A stretch of DNA of 64,000 nt from Campylobacter porcelli (GTDB lineage: Bacteria; Campylobacterota; Campylobacteria; Campylobacterales; Campylobacteraceae): positions 1,570,524 to 1,634,523 of the forward strand of contig NZ_CP018789.1 of assembly GCF_002139855.1 (NCBI RefSeq), in the 5' to 3' direction. A program made the translations under genes and the position numbers. The first letter of the stretch is position 1; each line of letters opens with the position of its first letter. The notes beneath the pieces were generated by a model. It made no database searches, was not told the DNA's origin, and saw nothing but the letters and a program-made list of their open reading frames with translations. Positions 27,556-37,125 of the stretch are shown piece after piece.

Positions 27556-28648
27556 ATGCTATTAAAAAAGAAAAAGTGGATATTTAATATTCACTTAATA
27601 GTCGCTATGATACTGGTAATTCCACTATTTATAATATGTATTAGCGGAGCTATGCTTTCATATGATAAGCCAATAGCAAATGCCATAAATGCCATCATCA
27701 CGCCAAATTCTAATAAGATTTTAAATCCAGATTTTGCTGATTTAATAAGCAAATTTAAAGCCCAAAATCCATCGCTTGATATATCAAGCATCTCCTATGA
27801 AACTAATAGTCGCTACTATACAATATCCACTAATCAAAATGGCAAAAATATTAGCTATTTAGTTAATGACGATGGCGTAATTTTAAGTAGCGATAATGGA
27901 GCTCAATTTATGCGAACAATCCGCTCGTTACATAGATGGCTACTCTTTAGCGAATTTGATAGCACCACTATTGGTAGGCAAATTGTCGCAATATCGGCTA
28001 TTGGGTTTATAATTCTTACTTTAAGCGGAATATATCTCTATTTACCAGCGTTAAAAAATAATTTCATTAAAGCACTTACTATTAGCTTTAAATCTAAAAA
28101 GCTAATGTTAGCCTATAAGTCTCATACCGCACTTGGAGTGATATTTGGCATTATATTTCTAACAATGAGTTTTACAGGGCTATTTTGGCCATATGATAGC
28201 GTCAAAAAGGCATTTGCGTGGGCTTATGGCGTAGAAATCCAGCAAAGACCAAAAGGTGGCAATAAAACTTGCCATAATAGAAAATAGATTTAATAGTGAT
28301 GAGCTTAAAACCGCATTAATAGCCATAATGCCAAATTTCACCAACTTTGATAGCATATCCATTTCGCAAAGCAAACCTAAACACTATACATTTAACATTA
28401 AAAAAGCAAATGAGCAAAGGGTAGTAACAATTGACATAGATAATCCAAATTTACTAACACAAACAGACGCATCGCAAAATAAAAATCTAGCTAGAAAAGT
28501 TTTAGATTTACACTCTGGTAGAGCTTTTGGCTTTATAGGTGAGTTTGTATTTTGCGTAGCTTCTTTTATAGGAGGAGTGATAGCAATCCTTGGCTTCATC
28601 ATAACATACGCTAGAATAAAGCCAAAAAGTGCTAAAAATAAAATCTAA
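27556..28648 (+). pseudogene. PepSY-associated membrane protein, split by a frameshift
   Basis: Two overlapping frames (27556-28287 and 28256-28648) together encode one PepSY-TM protein of about 363 residues. The first part has three membrane segments (about residues 8-32, 140-162, 190-212) with GAMLSYDKP, LHRWLLF and TGLFWPYDSVKKAFAWAYG. The second has a PepSY-like region (KLAIIENRFNSDELKTALIA), LHSGRAFGFIGEF and the fourth membrane helix. Moving from frame 1 to frame 2 needs one extra base near 28250-28258 (CCAAAAGGTGGC). Removing one base there would read ...PKVAIKLAIIEN and restore the gene. PepSY-TM proteins often act in ferric-reductase or siderophore handling. It is divergent from the torA operon. 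A sequencing error cannot be excluded. Confidence 0.75.
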
Positions 28649-28655
28649 GTATAAT

Positions 28656-28680
28656 CAAACTCTAAATTTCTTAGAGTTTG
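28656..28680. terminator. Bidirectional terminator between the PepSY gene and sodB
   Basis: A perfect 10-bp stem CAAACTCTAA/TTAGAGTTTG with a 5-base loop lies 8 bases after one stop and 11 bases after the converging sodB stop. Confidence 0.75.
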
Positions 28681-28690
28681 AGCTGGGAAT

Positions 28691-29347
28691 TTAATGGCTG
28701 CAGCCACATCCAGCGCCACAGCAACCAGCCACTGGGTGAAGTTCATCAATGTAGAATTTAACAGATTTTAGCCCCTCTTTTTTCGCCCATTCATAAGCTG
28801 TGCTTACAAAATCCCAGTTGATATTTTCATAGAATTTTTCTAAATACGCCGGACGAGCATTACGACTATCTATATAGTAAGCGTGCTCCCACACATCAAC
28901 TACTAAAAGTGGCACTAAGCCATCAGTTACTGGAGTAGCTGCGTTTGAAGTGTTTTTGATCTCTAGTTTATTTGTATTTGGGTTATAAACAAGCCAAGTC
29001 CAACCAGCGCCAAAAAGAGTTGTAGCTGAGTTTATAAATTCAGCTTTAAAATCTTTAAAATCGCTTTTTAAAGCTGCTTCAAGCTCGCTGCTTTTATCAC
29101 TTTTTTTAGCTATACAATCCCAGTAAAAATCGTGATTATATACTTGAGCGGCGTTATTAAATAATCCGCCTTGAGAGCTTACAAGCACATCATACAAACT
29201 AGCATTAGCTAGTTCGCTATCTTTTGTTAGGTTGTTGTAGTTATTTACATATGTTTGGTGGTGTTTGCCGTGGTGATAATCACAGGCTTCTTTACTCACT
29301 ACTGCGTTGGAATTTGGGTCAAATGGTAGATTTCTTAACTCTAACAT
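28691..29347 (-). CDS. sodB: Iron superoxide dismutase with Cys-rich C-terminal tail
   Basis: Cytoplasmic Fe-SOD, 218 residues from the ATG at 29347 (MLELRNLPFD, preceded by AAAGGATATGAT; a further upstream ATG at 29380 falls on the -10). Metal ligands are in HHGKHHQTYV, NHDFYW and DVWEHAYY (Asp, His). The QGGLFNNAAQVYNHDFYW context fits the Fe form. The usual fold ends near VKFYIDE. Beyond it this protein has a tail HPVAGCCGAGCGCSH with four Cys and a His, which resembles a metal-binding peptide and is not part of standard SodB. Confidence 0.93.
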   Translation of the reverse strand: MLELRNLPFDPNSNAVVSKEACDYHHGKHHQTYVNNYNNLTKDSELANASLYDVLVSSQGGLFNNAAQVYNHDFYWDCIAKKSDKSSELEAALKSDFKDFKAEFINSATTLFGAGWTWLVYNPNTNKLEIKNTSNAATPVTDGLVPLLVVDVWEHAYYIDSRNARPAYLEKFYENINWDFVSTAYEWAKKEGLKSVKFYIDELHPVAGCCGAGCGCSH

Positions 29348-29379
29348 ATCATATCCTTTAATGAAATTTATAGATGCCA

Positions 29380-29385
29380 ATTATA
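29380..29385 (-). promoter_or_regulatory. -10 element for sodB
   Basis: TATAAT on the minus strand (ATTTTAGGC before it), start near 29373. A 7-bp inverted repeat TAAGAGT-ATAAA-ACTCTTA (29401-29419) is centred about 37 bases upstream of the start and may be an operator. A second A/T-rich partial dyad (AACAATATTTG region) follows. Confidence 0.6.
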
Positions 29386-29559
29386 GCCTAAAATATTAAA
29401 TAAGAGTATAAAACTCTTAAACAAATTTACAAATATTGTTAAATTTAATATTTTCAGCATTAAATGTATATTTTTTCTCTAGCGTGTGATAAGGCGGATT
29501 GTAGTTTATCACCTTATCCTTTCCTATCCAAATTTAAAGATGGCATACTGCTCCTTTGG

Positions 29560-30198
29560 CTATCTTTGCTCTGTCCCATCAAGTAGCGGGACAAATACGC
29601 ATTCATCTATGATTTTACTGCTAATTTGATTATTTGATTTTTTATATTGAGTTATGTATTGCTTGCCATCTTTCTCAACTGGAGCTACTAAAATTCCATC
29701 ATCTTTAAGCTGAGAAAATAGCCTATCTGGCACACTTTTACAAAAGCAACTAAGGATAATCCTATCATATGGGGCGTAGCTTCTCCAGCCTAGATTGCCA
29801 TCATCAAATCGTATAAATACATTATTTATCCCTAAATTTTTCATTAGAGATTTTGCTGAATTGGCTAACGCTTCGATTCTTTCCACGCTAAAAACTCGCC
29901 TTGCGACCTTAGCCAAAATCGCCGCTTGATACCCACTGCCACAGCCAACTTCAAGTATATTATCGCAATTTTCAGCCTCTAACGCCATTGTCATCTTAGC
30001 CACAGTTAGCGGAGAGCTTATCCATTGATTAGATCCTATCGGATGAGCATCAAGCTTAAAAGCATTTATAGATACTGGCACAAATGGCGTCCTTGGCGTA
30101 TTAATAAACGCTCTATAGACCATAGGACTAAGCTGAACTAAACTAGCTATCTCATCGCTCATTGTTTGACATTTTGCACTTTCTAAATTATCCATCAT
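29560..30198 (-). CDS. pcm: Protein-L-isoaspartate O-methyltransferase
   Basis: Repairs damaged Asp/Asn residues by methylating L-isoaspartyl groups. The 212-residue protein has the SAM-binding motif ILEVGCGSGYQAAILAKVA and FSVERIEALA, and the upstream substrate loop with SSPLTVAKMTMALE. Two adjacent ATGs (30198, 30195) are possible. It overlaps the nitrilase-family gene by 11 bases. Confidence 0.93.
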   Translation of the reverse strand: MMDNLESAKCQTMSDEIASLVQLSPMVYRAFINTPRTPFVPVSINAFKLDAHPIGSNQWISSPLTVAKMTMALEAENCDNILEVGCGSGYQAAILAKVARRVFSVERIEALANSAKSLMKNLGINNVFIRFDDGNLGWRSYAPYDRIILSCFCKSVPDRLFSQLKDDGILVAPVEKDGKQYITQYKKSNNQISSKIIDECVFVPLLDGTEQR

Positions 30199-30856
30199 CT
30201 ATCCCAAGTGATTTTTTAAATTTATCTATTAAATTTATATCAAATTTCATATTTTCGCTCCTTTTGCCATCTGGAGCAAATATGGATTTAAATCTCAAAT
30301 CCATATCGCTACACGCAATTACATAGGCTCTATTTTGTAAGGCTAAGGCTTGGCAAAGCACCTTATAATGAGCCTTTCTAGCTTTACCCCACATAGCTGG
30401 GACTAAGATTATACTAGCACCCATTAATCTATCCCAAAGCTTAATAAAACGAAGCTCAAAGCAGATTAAAACTCCGATTTTAACCCCATTTATATTATGA
30501 ATTTTAATCCCATCTAAGCTACCGCTAAGAGTGATTTTATCCTCGTTATTTGGCTTAAATAGTCTATATTTATTTTGCTTAAATTCCACGCCTTTGGAGC
30601 TAAGCAAAATAAACTCATTATAATCATTAAAAATTCTACTAAATCCAAGATAAGCGCCACTCTTTAAAGAGCTGATTAAATTTCTTTCTAAATCCTGCTC
30701 AAATTCATCTCCAAGCCTCTCATATCCACCAACACAAAGCTCAGAGCAAAGCGCTAAATCCCCATCTTTTAAAGAGGCAGCAAAATCGCACAACTCACTA
30801 GCCCTATTAATAGCACCAATAGAGCTAAGATTGTGAGCTATGAGATTAGAAATCAT
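30188..30856 (-). CDS. Carbon-nitrogen hydrolase (nitrilase superfamily)
   Basis: A 222-residue protein, a little short for the roughly 260-residue superfamily. The catalytic triad regions are visible: Glu in [13 protein letters not shown], Lys in [12 protein letters not shown], Cys in [10 protein letters not shown]. Substrate is unknown; omega-amidase or N-carbamoyl amidase activities are typical. The ATG at 30856 is preferred over the adjacent TTG. Overlaps nrdB by 11 bases and pcm by 11 bases, so the three are likely coupled. Confidence 0.85.
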   Translation of the reverse strand: MISNLIAHNLSSIGAINRASELCDFAASLKDGDLALCSELCVGGYERLGDEFEQDLERNLISSLKSGAYLGFSRIFNDYNEFILLSSKGVEFKQNKYRLFKPNNEDKITLSGSLDGIKIHNINGVKIGVLICFELRFIKLWDRLMGASIILVPAMWGKARKAHYKVLCQALALQNRAYVIACSDMDLRFKSIFAPDGKRSENMKFDINLIDKFKKSLGIDDG

Positions 30857-31868
30857 CAAAGCTTAGGCTACCTTTGCTATAATTTGTAACTTTACTTTCA
30901 AAAAAGTTGCTCTTTTGATCGTTAAATTTAGCAAAATCATCAACCCATTTTATCGGATGAGAGACATTATATAATTTTTTTAACCCAATTGAAGTTAGCC
31001 TATCATCGATTAAATATTTGATATATTGGTCTATAATATCATCTGTAAAGCCCATTATTTGATTTTGCGTGATATATTTTCCCCACTCAATCTCTAGCTC
31101 ACCAGCCTTTTGAAACATCTCATAAATTTTAGCTTCAATCTCACTTGTAAAGAGATCTGGACGCTCCTTGCGGACTGAATTTATCATATTTTGAAATAAA
31201 AGCAAGTGAGTTATCTCATCACGCTGGATAAAGCGTATCATCTGAGCGCTGCCAAGCATTTTCCCAGCCCTTGCTAATGCGTAAATCGCTGTAAATCCAC
31301 TATAAAAATATACGCCTTCTAAAATTTGATTTGCCACCATTGCTAAAAGCAATTTCTCATCAGTTACATCTCCAGCAAGCTCCTCATACACGCTTGAGAT
31401 ATAGTCATTTTTGCGTCTTAGGACCTCATCGTGCTTTTCCATCTCATAGATCAAATCTGTATTATCGCAAATCGCCTCTACCATTACTGCGTATGATTTA
31501 CTATGATTTGCCTCTTCGTAGGCTTGACGAGCTAAAACCGCATTTATCTCTGGAGCTGTGATATATGGATTTATATTATCAGCTAGGTTATTTGTCTGAA
31601 AGCTATCCATTGAGATTAGTTGGCTCCATACTAGATCATACATACGCTTTTCAGCTGCTGTGAGATTACAAGCATAGTCACGCACATCATCAGTGGTATC
31701 AACCTCTTTTGGAAACCAAGTATTTGCCTCCATAAGATCCCAAAGCTTAAGCGCCCAAGTGTATTTGGCCTTTGTGAAATTTAAAATTCCATGCGGATTG
31801 CCATTAAAAACTTTTCGCTCATTTAGCGTCTCATTTGAAGCTGGATTATATATCTTTTTTCTATACAT
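30846..31868 (-). CDS. nrdB: Ribonucleotide reductase class Ia, beta subunit
   Basis: Houses the diiron-tyrosyl radical site that generates the radical for NrdA. 340 residues; ligand regions include [28 protein letters not shown] (Glu-x2-His), [12 protein letters not shown] and [13 protein letters not shown]. The C-terminus ([10 protein letters not shown]) is the peptide that docks to the alpha subunit. nrdA is not adjacent but lies about 29 kb away at 61022-63400. Confidence 0.96.
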   Translation of the reverse strand: MYRKKIYNPASNETLNERKVFNGNPHGILNFTKAKYTWALKLWDLMEANTWFPKEVDTTDDVRDYACNLTAAEKRMYDLVWSQLISMDSFQTNNLADNINPYITAPEINAVLARQAYEEANHSKSYAVMVEAICDNTDLIYEMEKHDEVLRRKNDYISSVYEELAGDVTDEKLLLAMVANQILEGVYFYSGFTAIYALARAGKMLGSAQMIRFIQRDEITHLLLFQNMINSVRKERPDLFTSEIEAKIYEMFQKAGELEIEWGKYITQNQIMGFTDDIIDQYIKYLIDDRLTSIGLKKLYNVSHPIKWVDDFAKFNDQKSNFFESKVTNYSKGSLSFDDF

Positions 31869-31927
31869 TTCATATCCTTTAATTTAAAAGTGTAAATTTA
31901 TCTAAAATAGGTTCAAGAATTAATAGA

Positions 31928-33292
31928 TTAATCATACTCTTTAGCCCTAGATCTAATATCATCAAAGCTAAATTTACGCAAAATCTTACCATCTTTAAAT
32001 ACCTTAGTTAGCCAATTTTGCCTACCATTTAGCTCATCAAATCTTATAGTTTTATAAAGCTCATTCTCTTTAATTAAGGCTAAGCGGCCAGATTTTGAGC
32101 GCTTTTTAGGATCTGTGACTGGATTTTTATATACATCTCTCCAGCTTATCCCATCGCTACTTACGGCATTTACTTTCATCGCAAATCTTAAAGTATCCCT
32201 ATTTAAGTGCTGAAGCAACGCCCCACCCATACCAAAAACGATATTATCGCTACTAATTTTTCTAAATTTAAGCTCATTTAATATATCTTCTATGCTTTGC
32301 GGATTTATCCCATCACCATAAATTAGCCTTATATGATCTGGCAAGACCTTATAGCCTTTGGAATTTATACTATATCCAGCTAGGCTCATCATCTTCTCGA
32401 TACACTCACTAGCCATCGTTACTGGATTACCGCTATCTGGGCGAAGCACCACCTTGCCGCCTTGCTTTTTGACCTTATCAAAGAGCCTTCCCCATAGATC
32501 AATGGCATTTAGCGTATCATAGCTATCTATCACACAAGCAAAAGTCCCATCGCCATAGCTTTTAACCATATTTTCATAAGCTTGAAATTCCCCATCTCTC
32601 CCCCACGAAGTCATCGTGCTATGCTCGCTAGCTGGTATGCTAAAAGCTGCCATATCCGCACCATAATATTTTTTGGCAAAGAGTGCGCCAGTGATGGTAT
32701 CTGAGCCTTTGAAATTCACCATATGAGCGCTACCACCAATCCCAGCACTCTCAAAGCTACTAACCCCCCTAGCGCCAAAATCATGTAAGGCAAAGTCAAT
32801 ATTCTCAGGCGTTCCGCTCTCTTTTAGAAAATGTAAGATATTTTGCTTACAAAAATAGCTATTAGTCGCTACAGCCACCGGATACCAAATCGAGCGTAAA
32901 ATCGCCGTTTCAAAATACCCCACAAGCCACGCTAAATTCGGATCTGTGTTTTTAATCTGTAAAAGCACATTTTCGGTTTGGATAATGCTACCTTCAGCGA
33001 CTGCTTCTATCTCTAAAGGCAAGGCTCCGCCATGATGCTCTACTATATATTTCCAGCCATCTTTATTAAATTTCATTCCGTGTGCTTTGATGAACTCATC
33101 AGCCTCATCTATATCATCATAGCTTATCTTTTGGCTTAGATACTCCATCAAAAATATCTGCAATCCATAAAAAAGCAAGCGATTCCACCGCCCACCACGA
33201 GACTCTATATATGAGCTGATAAATTTAATATCTTTTGGATATTGTAAATAGTGCGAAATCTTGTAACTATCGGTATTTAATATTGGATTCAT
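31928..33292 (-). CDS. nadV: Nicotinamide phosphoribosyltransferase (NAMPT/NadV type)
   Basis: Converts nicotinamide and PRPP to nicotinamide mononucleotide for NAD salvage. The 454-residue protein resembles animal NAMPT: MNPILNTDSYKISHYLQYP at the start, LHDFGARGVSSFESAGIGGS containing the Asp that selects nicotinamide over nicotinate, ASEHSTMTSWG with the catalytic His, and VLRPDSGNPV binding the phosphoribose. The frame is open to 33427 but MNPIL at 33292 is the family N-terminus. Nicotinate use cannot be excluded. Confidence 0.88.
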   Translation of the reverse strand: MNPILNTDSYKISHYLQYPKDIKFISSYIESRGGRWNRLLFYGLQIFLMEYLSQKISYDDIDEADEFIKAHGMKFNKDGWKYIVEHHGGALPLEIEAVAEGSIIQTENVLLQIKNTDPNLAWLVGYFETAILRSIWYPVAVATNSYFCKQNILHFLKESGTPENIDFALHDFGARGVSSFESAGIGGSAHMVNFKGSDTITGALFAKKYYGADMAAFSIPASEHSTMTSWGRDGEFQAYENMVKSYGDGTFACVIDSYDTLNAIDLWGRLFDKVKKQGGKVVLRPDSGNPVTMASECIEKMMSLAGYSINSKGYKVLPDHIRLIYGDGINPQSIEDILNELKFRKISSDNIVFGMGGALLQHLNRDTLRFAMKVNAVSSDGISWRDVYKNPVTDPKKRSKSGRLALIKENELYKTIRFDELNGRQNWLTKVFKDGKILRKFSFDDIRSRAKEYD

Positions 33293-33430
33293 ATCTACTC
33301 TTTTGATAAATTTGGCTAGTATTTTATCAAATTTAATTTTAATTTTAAGTATAATCAGCACAAATTTAAACAAATGAAAGTAGTCATACCAAGCTTCTAA
33401 ATGAGCTAAATCAAATTTGCTACTCAAAAG

Positions 33431-33479
33431 AGCCTTAGCAATAAAGCTTAAAATATGCTAAAAGCTTTTAGCTAAGGCT
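33431..33479 (-). terminator. Terminator-like hairpin after pgpA
   Basis: A 9-bp perfect stem (AGCCTTAGC with GCTAAGGCT) encloses a second palindrome GCTAAAAG/CTTTTAGC and is followed on the minus strand by CTTTTG. It starts 3 bases after the pgpA stop. The 189-base gap also contains the nadV promoter region, with no unambiguous -10. Confidence 0.6.
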
Positions 33480-33481
33480 AG

Positions 33482-33976
33482 TTAAATAATCAAGCCAAAT
33501 TTAACCAAAATAGCCACGCAAGCAGCAGCGATAAGCCCAGCAAATCCACCAGCGACCATATCATCGCTCATTACACCAAGGCCGCCTTTGAGATTGCGAT
33601 CTAGCCTACCGATGATACTAGGCTTAGTAATATCTAAAATTCGAAAAAACACAAAAGCCAAAACCACGCTAATCCAGCCAAATTTATCTACCTCAAACTG
33701 CTCCCAGCTAGATAAGGCTATAGATATAGCCACCCATACCCCAGCAACCTCATCTATAACTATGGAGCTATCATCGTGGGTGCCACTTTTAGCCTCATAA
33801 GAGTCAATTATGCTAATACTAGCTAAAAATAGCAATATACTAGCTAAAAATAGCGTCTCAAGCCCGATATAATAATATATCGCCACTCCAACTATAGCCC
33901 CAGCTAAGCTCCCCCAAGTCCCAGGTGCTGGCCGCAACAATCCAGAGTAAAAAAATGTTACAAATAGCTTTTGCAT
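33482..33976 (-). CDS. pgpA: Phosphatidylglycerophosphatase A
   Basis: Inner-membrane phosphatase (164 residues) that forms phosphatidylglycerol. It shows the family pattern SGLLRPAPGTWGSLAGAIVG, DDSSIVIDEVAGVWVAI (Asp/Glu metal ligands) and GGLGVMSDDMVAGGFAG, with four hydrophobic stretches. Downstream of the ATP-sulfurylase-like gene, 8 bases apart, in an order shared with C. jejuni. Confidence 0.93.
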   Translation of the reverse strand: MQKLFVTFFYSGLLRPAPGTWGSLAGAIVGVAIYYYIGLETLFLASILLFLASISIIDSYEAKSGTHDDSSIVIDEVAGVWVAISIALSSWEQFEVDKFGWISVVLAFVFFRILDITKPSIIGRLDRNLKGGLGVMSDDMVAGGFAGLIAAACVAILVKFGLII

Positions 33977-33984
33977 ACTAATCC

Positions 33985-35163
33985 TTATGTAAGTGAAGTT
34001 GTCTGATATAATCCCATTAAATCTAGATAAAAATCATTTTGGGTGCGCTCTTCTAATAGCCCAACATTTGGGAATAGATCATTACAAATTTTTTGGAAAT
34101 TTTCAAATCTATCTGGAAATAGGGTGCTTAATATCATAGCTGAAATCTCCTTTCGCATTAAAATAGCAGGAGGCAAAATCCCACTAAATAAAAGCTCTTT
34201 TAAAGTATCGGATTTATACTTAATGTGGTGGTGCTGACCATGCGGACAAGTCTTAGTGCTTACAATCGTGCGACACTGATTACAATAGACTAATTCAGGC
34301 ATAACTATAAGCTCTATATCTAAATTTTTTGTTACACTATCTAAGATTGTATTTGGCTGATTATGGTCATAAAACATTCCAATACCGCCGTGATTTTGCC
34401 CTACTACTAGCTTTGTCGCACCAAAATTATAAGCAGCTAAGCACTCTAAAACTGGATTTATATGATTGCTAAATAGATATGTATTTTCAAATGGCACCAC
34501 TATAACACGCTCACTAGGCAAGAAGTTGCTTACAAAATACTCTAGCGTCTTTAGCCTTAATTTAAAATCCAAATTTCGCCTATTTTCAAGCGTGCAAATT
34601 AAGAAAATTATAGTAATATCCGCCTTATCAATAGTCATTCTAACCAATCTTTCATGAAGTCTATTAAACGGATCTGCTGTGAGCATTAGAGCCGTTACCT
34701 TTTGATAATTCTTCTCTTTTATGGTATCTAGAACTCTTTGTTTAATATTAGCTAGTGAGTTATCATAAATTTCAAATTCCCCACTTATAGCGTATTTACC
34801 TGTTTTATTATCATCGCTAAACTCAATCTCCCTAGCAGCAAAGATGCTATTATGCGAATTTTCTAGCTTATAAACTGATGAGACTATCATATGCCCTACT
34901 ATATTGCCATTTAGAGCAAATTCTAGCTTTTGACCTTGCTTAACTGATCTAATTATAGCTTGATTGCGTCTGCCAAATGGTGCAAATGTATAAGCATACG
35001 GCATAGGCTCACCTCTAAAATAACCCGTTTGATGGACGATTTTAGCCTCATTTTCATCCATAAGCCTTTTGAATTTGCCTAGAATTTGGTTTTTGATTAG
35101 GCTTAGTGTGCCATATGTATCTTGATTTATATTTATAATGTTATTTTTGTCTATAGATACCAT
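33985..35163 (-). CDS. Sulfate adenylyltransferase-like nucleotidyltransferase
   Basis: A 392-residue relative of ATP sulfurylase: an N-terminal PUA-like domain (about 1-150) and a catalytic Rossmann part. The Q-x-R-N-x-x-H-R-x-H sequence expected of true ATP sulfurylases is replaced by TADPFNRLHERLVR, so classical activity is doubtful. CNQCRTIVSTKTCPHG carries a Cys/His zinc-knuckle pattern as in archaeal-type enzymes. The ATG at 35163 (MVSIDKNN, AAGAAG upstream) is preferred to one at 35205 and overlaps the regulator gene by 23 bases. No sulfate reduction genes are nearby. Confidence 0.72.
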   Translation of the reverse strand: MVSIDKNNIININQDTYGTLSLIKNQILGKFKRLMDENEAKIVHQTGYFRGEPMPYAYTFAPFGRRNQAIIRSVKQGQKLEFALNGNIVGHMIVSSVYKLENSHNSIFAAREIEFSDDNKTGKYAISGEFEIYDNSLANIKQRVLDTIKEKNYQKVTALMLTADPFNRLHERLVRMTIDKADITIIFLICTLENRRNLDFKLRLKTLEYFVSNFLPSERVIVVPFENTYLFSNHINPVLECLAAYNFGATKLVVGQNHGGIGMFYDHNQPNTILDSVTKNLDIELIVMPELVYCNQCRTIVSTKTCPHGQHHHIKYKSDTLKELLFSGILPPAILMRKEISAMILSTLFPDRFENFQKICNDLFPNVGLLEERTQNDFYLDLMGLYQTTSLT

Positions 35164-36013
35164 GCTTTTTTCTTCTTTCCCATATTGATTTGCGTGATAT
35201 TCCAAGCTTTTTTGAAATTTCAGTATCTGGCAATATATCTTGGTATAATAAAATCATCTGCTTAACATACTCATCAATTGATAAAATATCACTCATAGTA
35301 GCAGCTCTAGAGTGGCTTAATACCATAAAATTATATCCTGCATACTCCTTTTTGCCATGGATAATAACTGGCGAGTTTTTAAAGTAATCAAGTAAGCTCT
35401 CTTGCTGTTTTATATCAAGTTCATCTATATTTCTAATATATAAAAAGCTCTTTGGCAACAAGGTCTTAACATCAAATCCAACCCTAGCATCTACAATCTT
35501 ACAATTAAACCCACTCTCCTTAGCATATGAAAAAGCAAATCCATCGCTAATTTGAATTTTACTAGAGCTAATAATTAGTGGGAGCTTTATCTTTTTATAA
35601 TCCAAATTCGCTGGTTTATTGCTTAGCATTGCGGATTCTAGCATAATATCATAGGTTTGATTTAGCATCTCATAACGCTTAAATGATTCAAAAAATTTAA
35701 TCTTTCTAACTAACTCTTCTATCATAAATGGCTTTTGGATATAATCACTCACCCCAGCCTTAATAGGATTAGATACAGTATCAGAGCTAATATAGCTAAT
35801 TAATAAAATTATAATTGAGCTTTTGTGATTTTCTATAACTTTATAAAATTCATTTGAGTTAAAGCTTGCTGATAGCAATACCACATCATATCTATCTTCT
35901 CTTAATGCCTCAAAGGTATGAGTAGCAATCTCACAGCTATAGCCAAATTCAGATAGCTTACTGGCGATACTTTGAGCTAGATAAATCTCATTTTCTACTA
36001 TTAAAACTCTCAT
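35141..36013 (-). CDS. HP1021/Cj1608-type atypical orphan response regulator
   Basis: A 290-residue protein with an N-terminal receiver-like domain (residues 1-110) and a C-terminal Fis-like helix-turn-helix (DTEISKKLGISRKSIWERRK). The phospho-acceptor Asp is replaced: VVLLSAS has Ser48 where Asp is expected, while Lys94 (YIQKPF) remains. So it cannot be a conventional phosphorylated receiver. In Helicobacter pylori the homologue HP1021 and in C. jejuni Cj1608 are phosphorylation-independent regulators of redox/energy genes and of the replication origin. The gene lies between ispDF (ATGA overlap) and the sulfurylase-like gene, as in C. jejuni. Confidence 0.88.
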   Translation of the reverse strand: MRVLIVENEIYLAQSIASKLSEFGYSCEIATHTFEALREDRYDVVLLSASFNSNEFYKVIENHKSSIIILLISYISSDTVSNPIKAGVSDYIQKPFMIEELVRKIKFFESFKRYEMLNQTYDIMLESAMLSNKPANLDYKKIKLPLIISSSKIQISDGFAFSYAKESGFNCKIVDARVGFDVKTLLPKSFLYIRNIDELDIKQQESLLDYFKNSPVIIHGKKEYAGYNFMVLSHSRAATMSDILSIDEYVKQMILLYQDILPDTEISKKLGISRKSIWERRKKHGIYRQK

Positions 36014-37125
36014 AGTCTAGTCCAATCAAAATATTTTAAATTCGCATTTGCTATGACTGCTACACCCTCTCCACGCCCTGTAAATCCTAATTTCTCGCTT
36101 GTAGTGGCTTTGATATTTACTCTAAATCTGCTTAGTTTCATCACATCTGCTAAAATTTTTGCCATCTCATCTTTATATGGCGATATTTTAGGCTGTTCGC
36201 AAATAATAGTCAAATCCACATTTACAATATCAAACCCAACAGAACGCACAAACTCCACGCTACGCTCAAGCAAAATTTTAGAGTCAATGCCTTTAAATTT
36301 CATATCATTATCTGGAAAGAGCTGACCAATATCAGGTGCACTAGCCGCCCCTAAAATCGCATCACAAAGTGCGTGAATCGCCACATCGCCATCGCTATGA
36401 GCCTTAAAAGCCTTATTAAATGGCACCTTAATCCCACCTAAACTCAAATAATCCCCATCGCAAAAAGCATGCACATCAAAGCCATTTCCGCAAAAAATAT
36501 CAGGTGAAGGCGGCTTAAGATTAATAAGCTTCAAATCATCTTTATAAGTAAGCTTTCTAGCTCTCTCATCACCACTAACATACCAAACCTTACCGCCAAT
36601 AGCAGCTATAGCTGAGCTATCATCTGTGTAAATTTTATCGCTATTTAAAGCCTGTTTTAATAGCTTGGTTTTAGAAAGTTGCGGGGTTTGAATTCGCTTT
36701 AGCTCATCTCTATTTATATAACTATCCCCATAAACTGCTGTATCGCTTACTTTAAGCACTGGGACGATACAATCAGCCAAATTTGCATCATCTATTAAGC
36801 GTTTTATCAATGATTGTGGGATATCAATTCTAGCTATATCACTTACCATTACATAATCGCTATTTATGTGATTAAGAGCGTTTTTAAGGCTATCTTGACG
36901 AGTAGCACCACCTTGGATAAATTTGATATTTGAATCAAACTTAGACATATACTCGCACTCATTACTAACAACAATAATCTCTTTAAAATTATAATTTGAG
37001 TTTATATTTTTAGTTGCTTTTAGCCATAGTGGAGTATCGCCAGTGCGTAGCCACTGCTTTTTAGCAGCTAAACCAAATCTTGTAGAGCTTCCAGCACCTA
37101 GCATTACTAAAGATATATCAATCAA
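36010..37125 (-). CDS. ispDF: Bifunctional IspD/IspF of the MEP isoprenoid pathway
   Basis: A 371-residue fusion catalysing the cytidylyl transfer to MEP and formation of MEcPP. The N-terminal IspD part (1-205) has MLGAGSSTRFGLAAKKQWL and the VSDIARID region. The C-terminal IspF part (210-371) has GNGFDVHAFCDGD, KAHSDGDVAIHALCDAILGA and ATTSEKLGFTGRGEG. It starts with TTG at 37125 preceded by AGGATC; no ATG gives a comparable N-terminus. The fused form is characteristic of Campylobacterota. Confidence 0.95.
   Translation of the reverse strand: MIDISLVMLGAGSSTRFGLAAKKQWLRTGDTPLWLKATKNINSNYNFKEIIVVSNECEYMSKFDSNIKFIQGGATRQDSLKNALNHINSDYVMVSDIARIDIPQSLIKRLIDDANLADCIVPVLKVSDTAVYGDSYINRDELKRIQTPQLSKTKLLKQALNSDKIYTDDSSAIAAIGGKVWYVSGDERARKLTYKDDLKLINLKPPSPDIFCGNGFDVHAFCDGDYLSLGGIKVPFNKAFKAHSDGDVAIHALCDAILGAASAPDIGQLFPDNDMKFKGIDSKILLERSVEFVRSVGFDIVNVDLTIICEQPKISPYKDEMAKILADVMKLSRFRVNIKATTSEKLGFTGRGEGVAVIANANLKYFDWTRL

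Noticed and set aside
33293..33427. Extra 45 residues at the NadV N-terminus
   Set aside because: Low-complexity Lys/Ile sequence not found in NAMPT proteins; MNPILNTDSY at 33292 is the conserved start.
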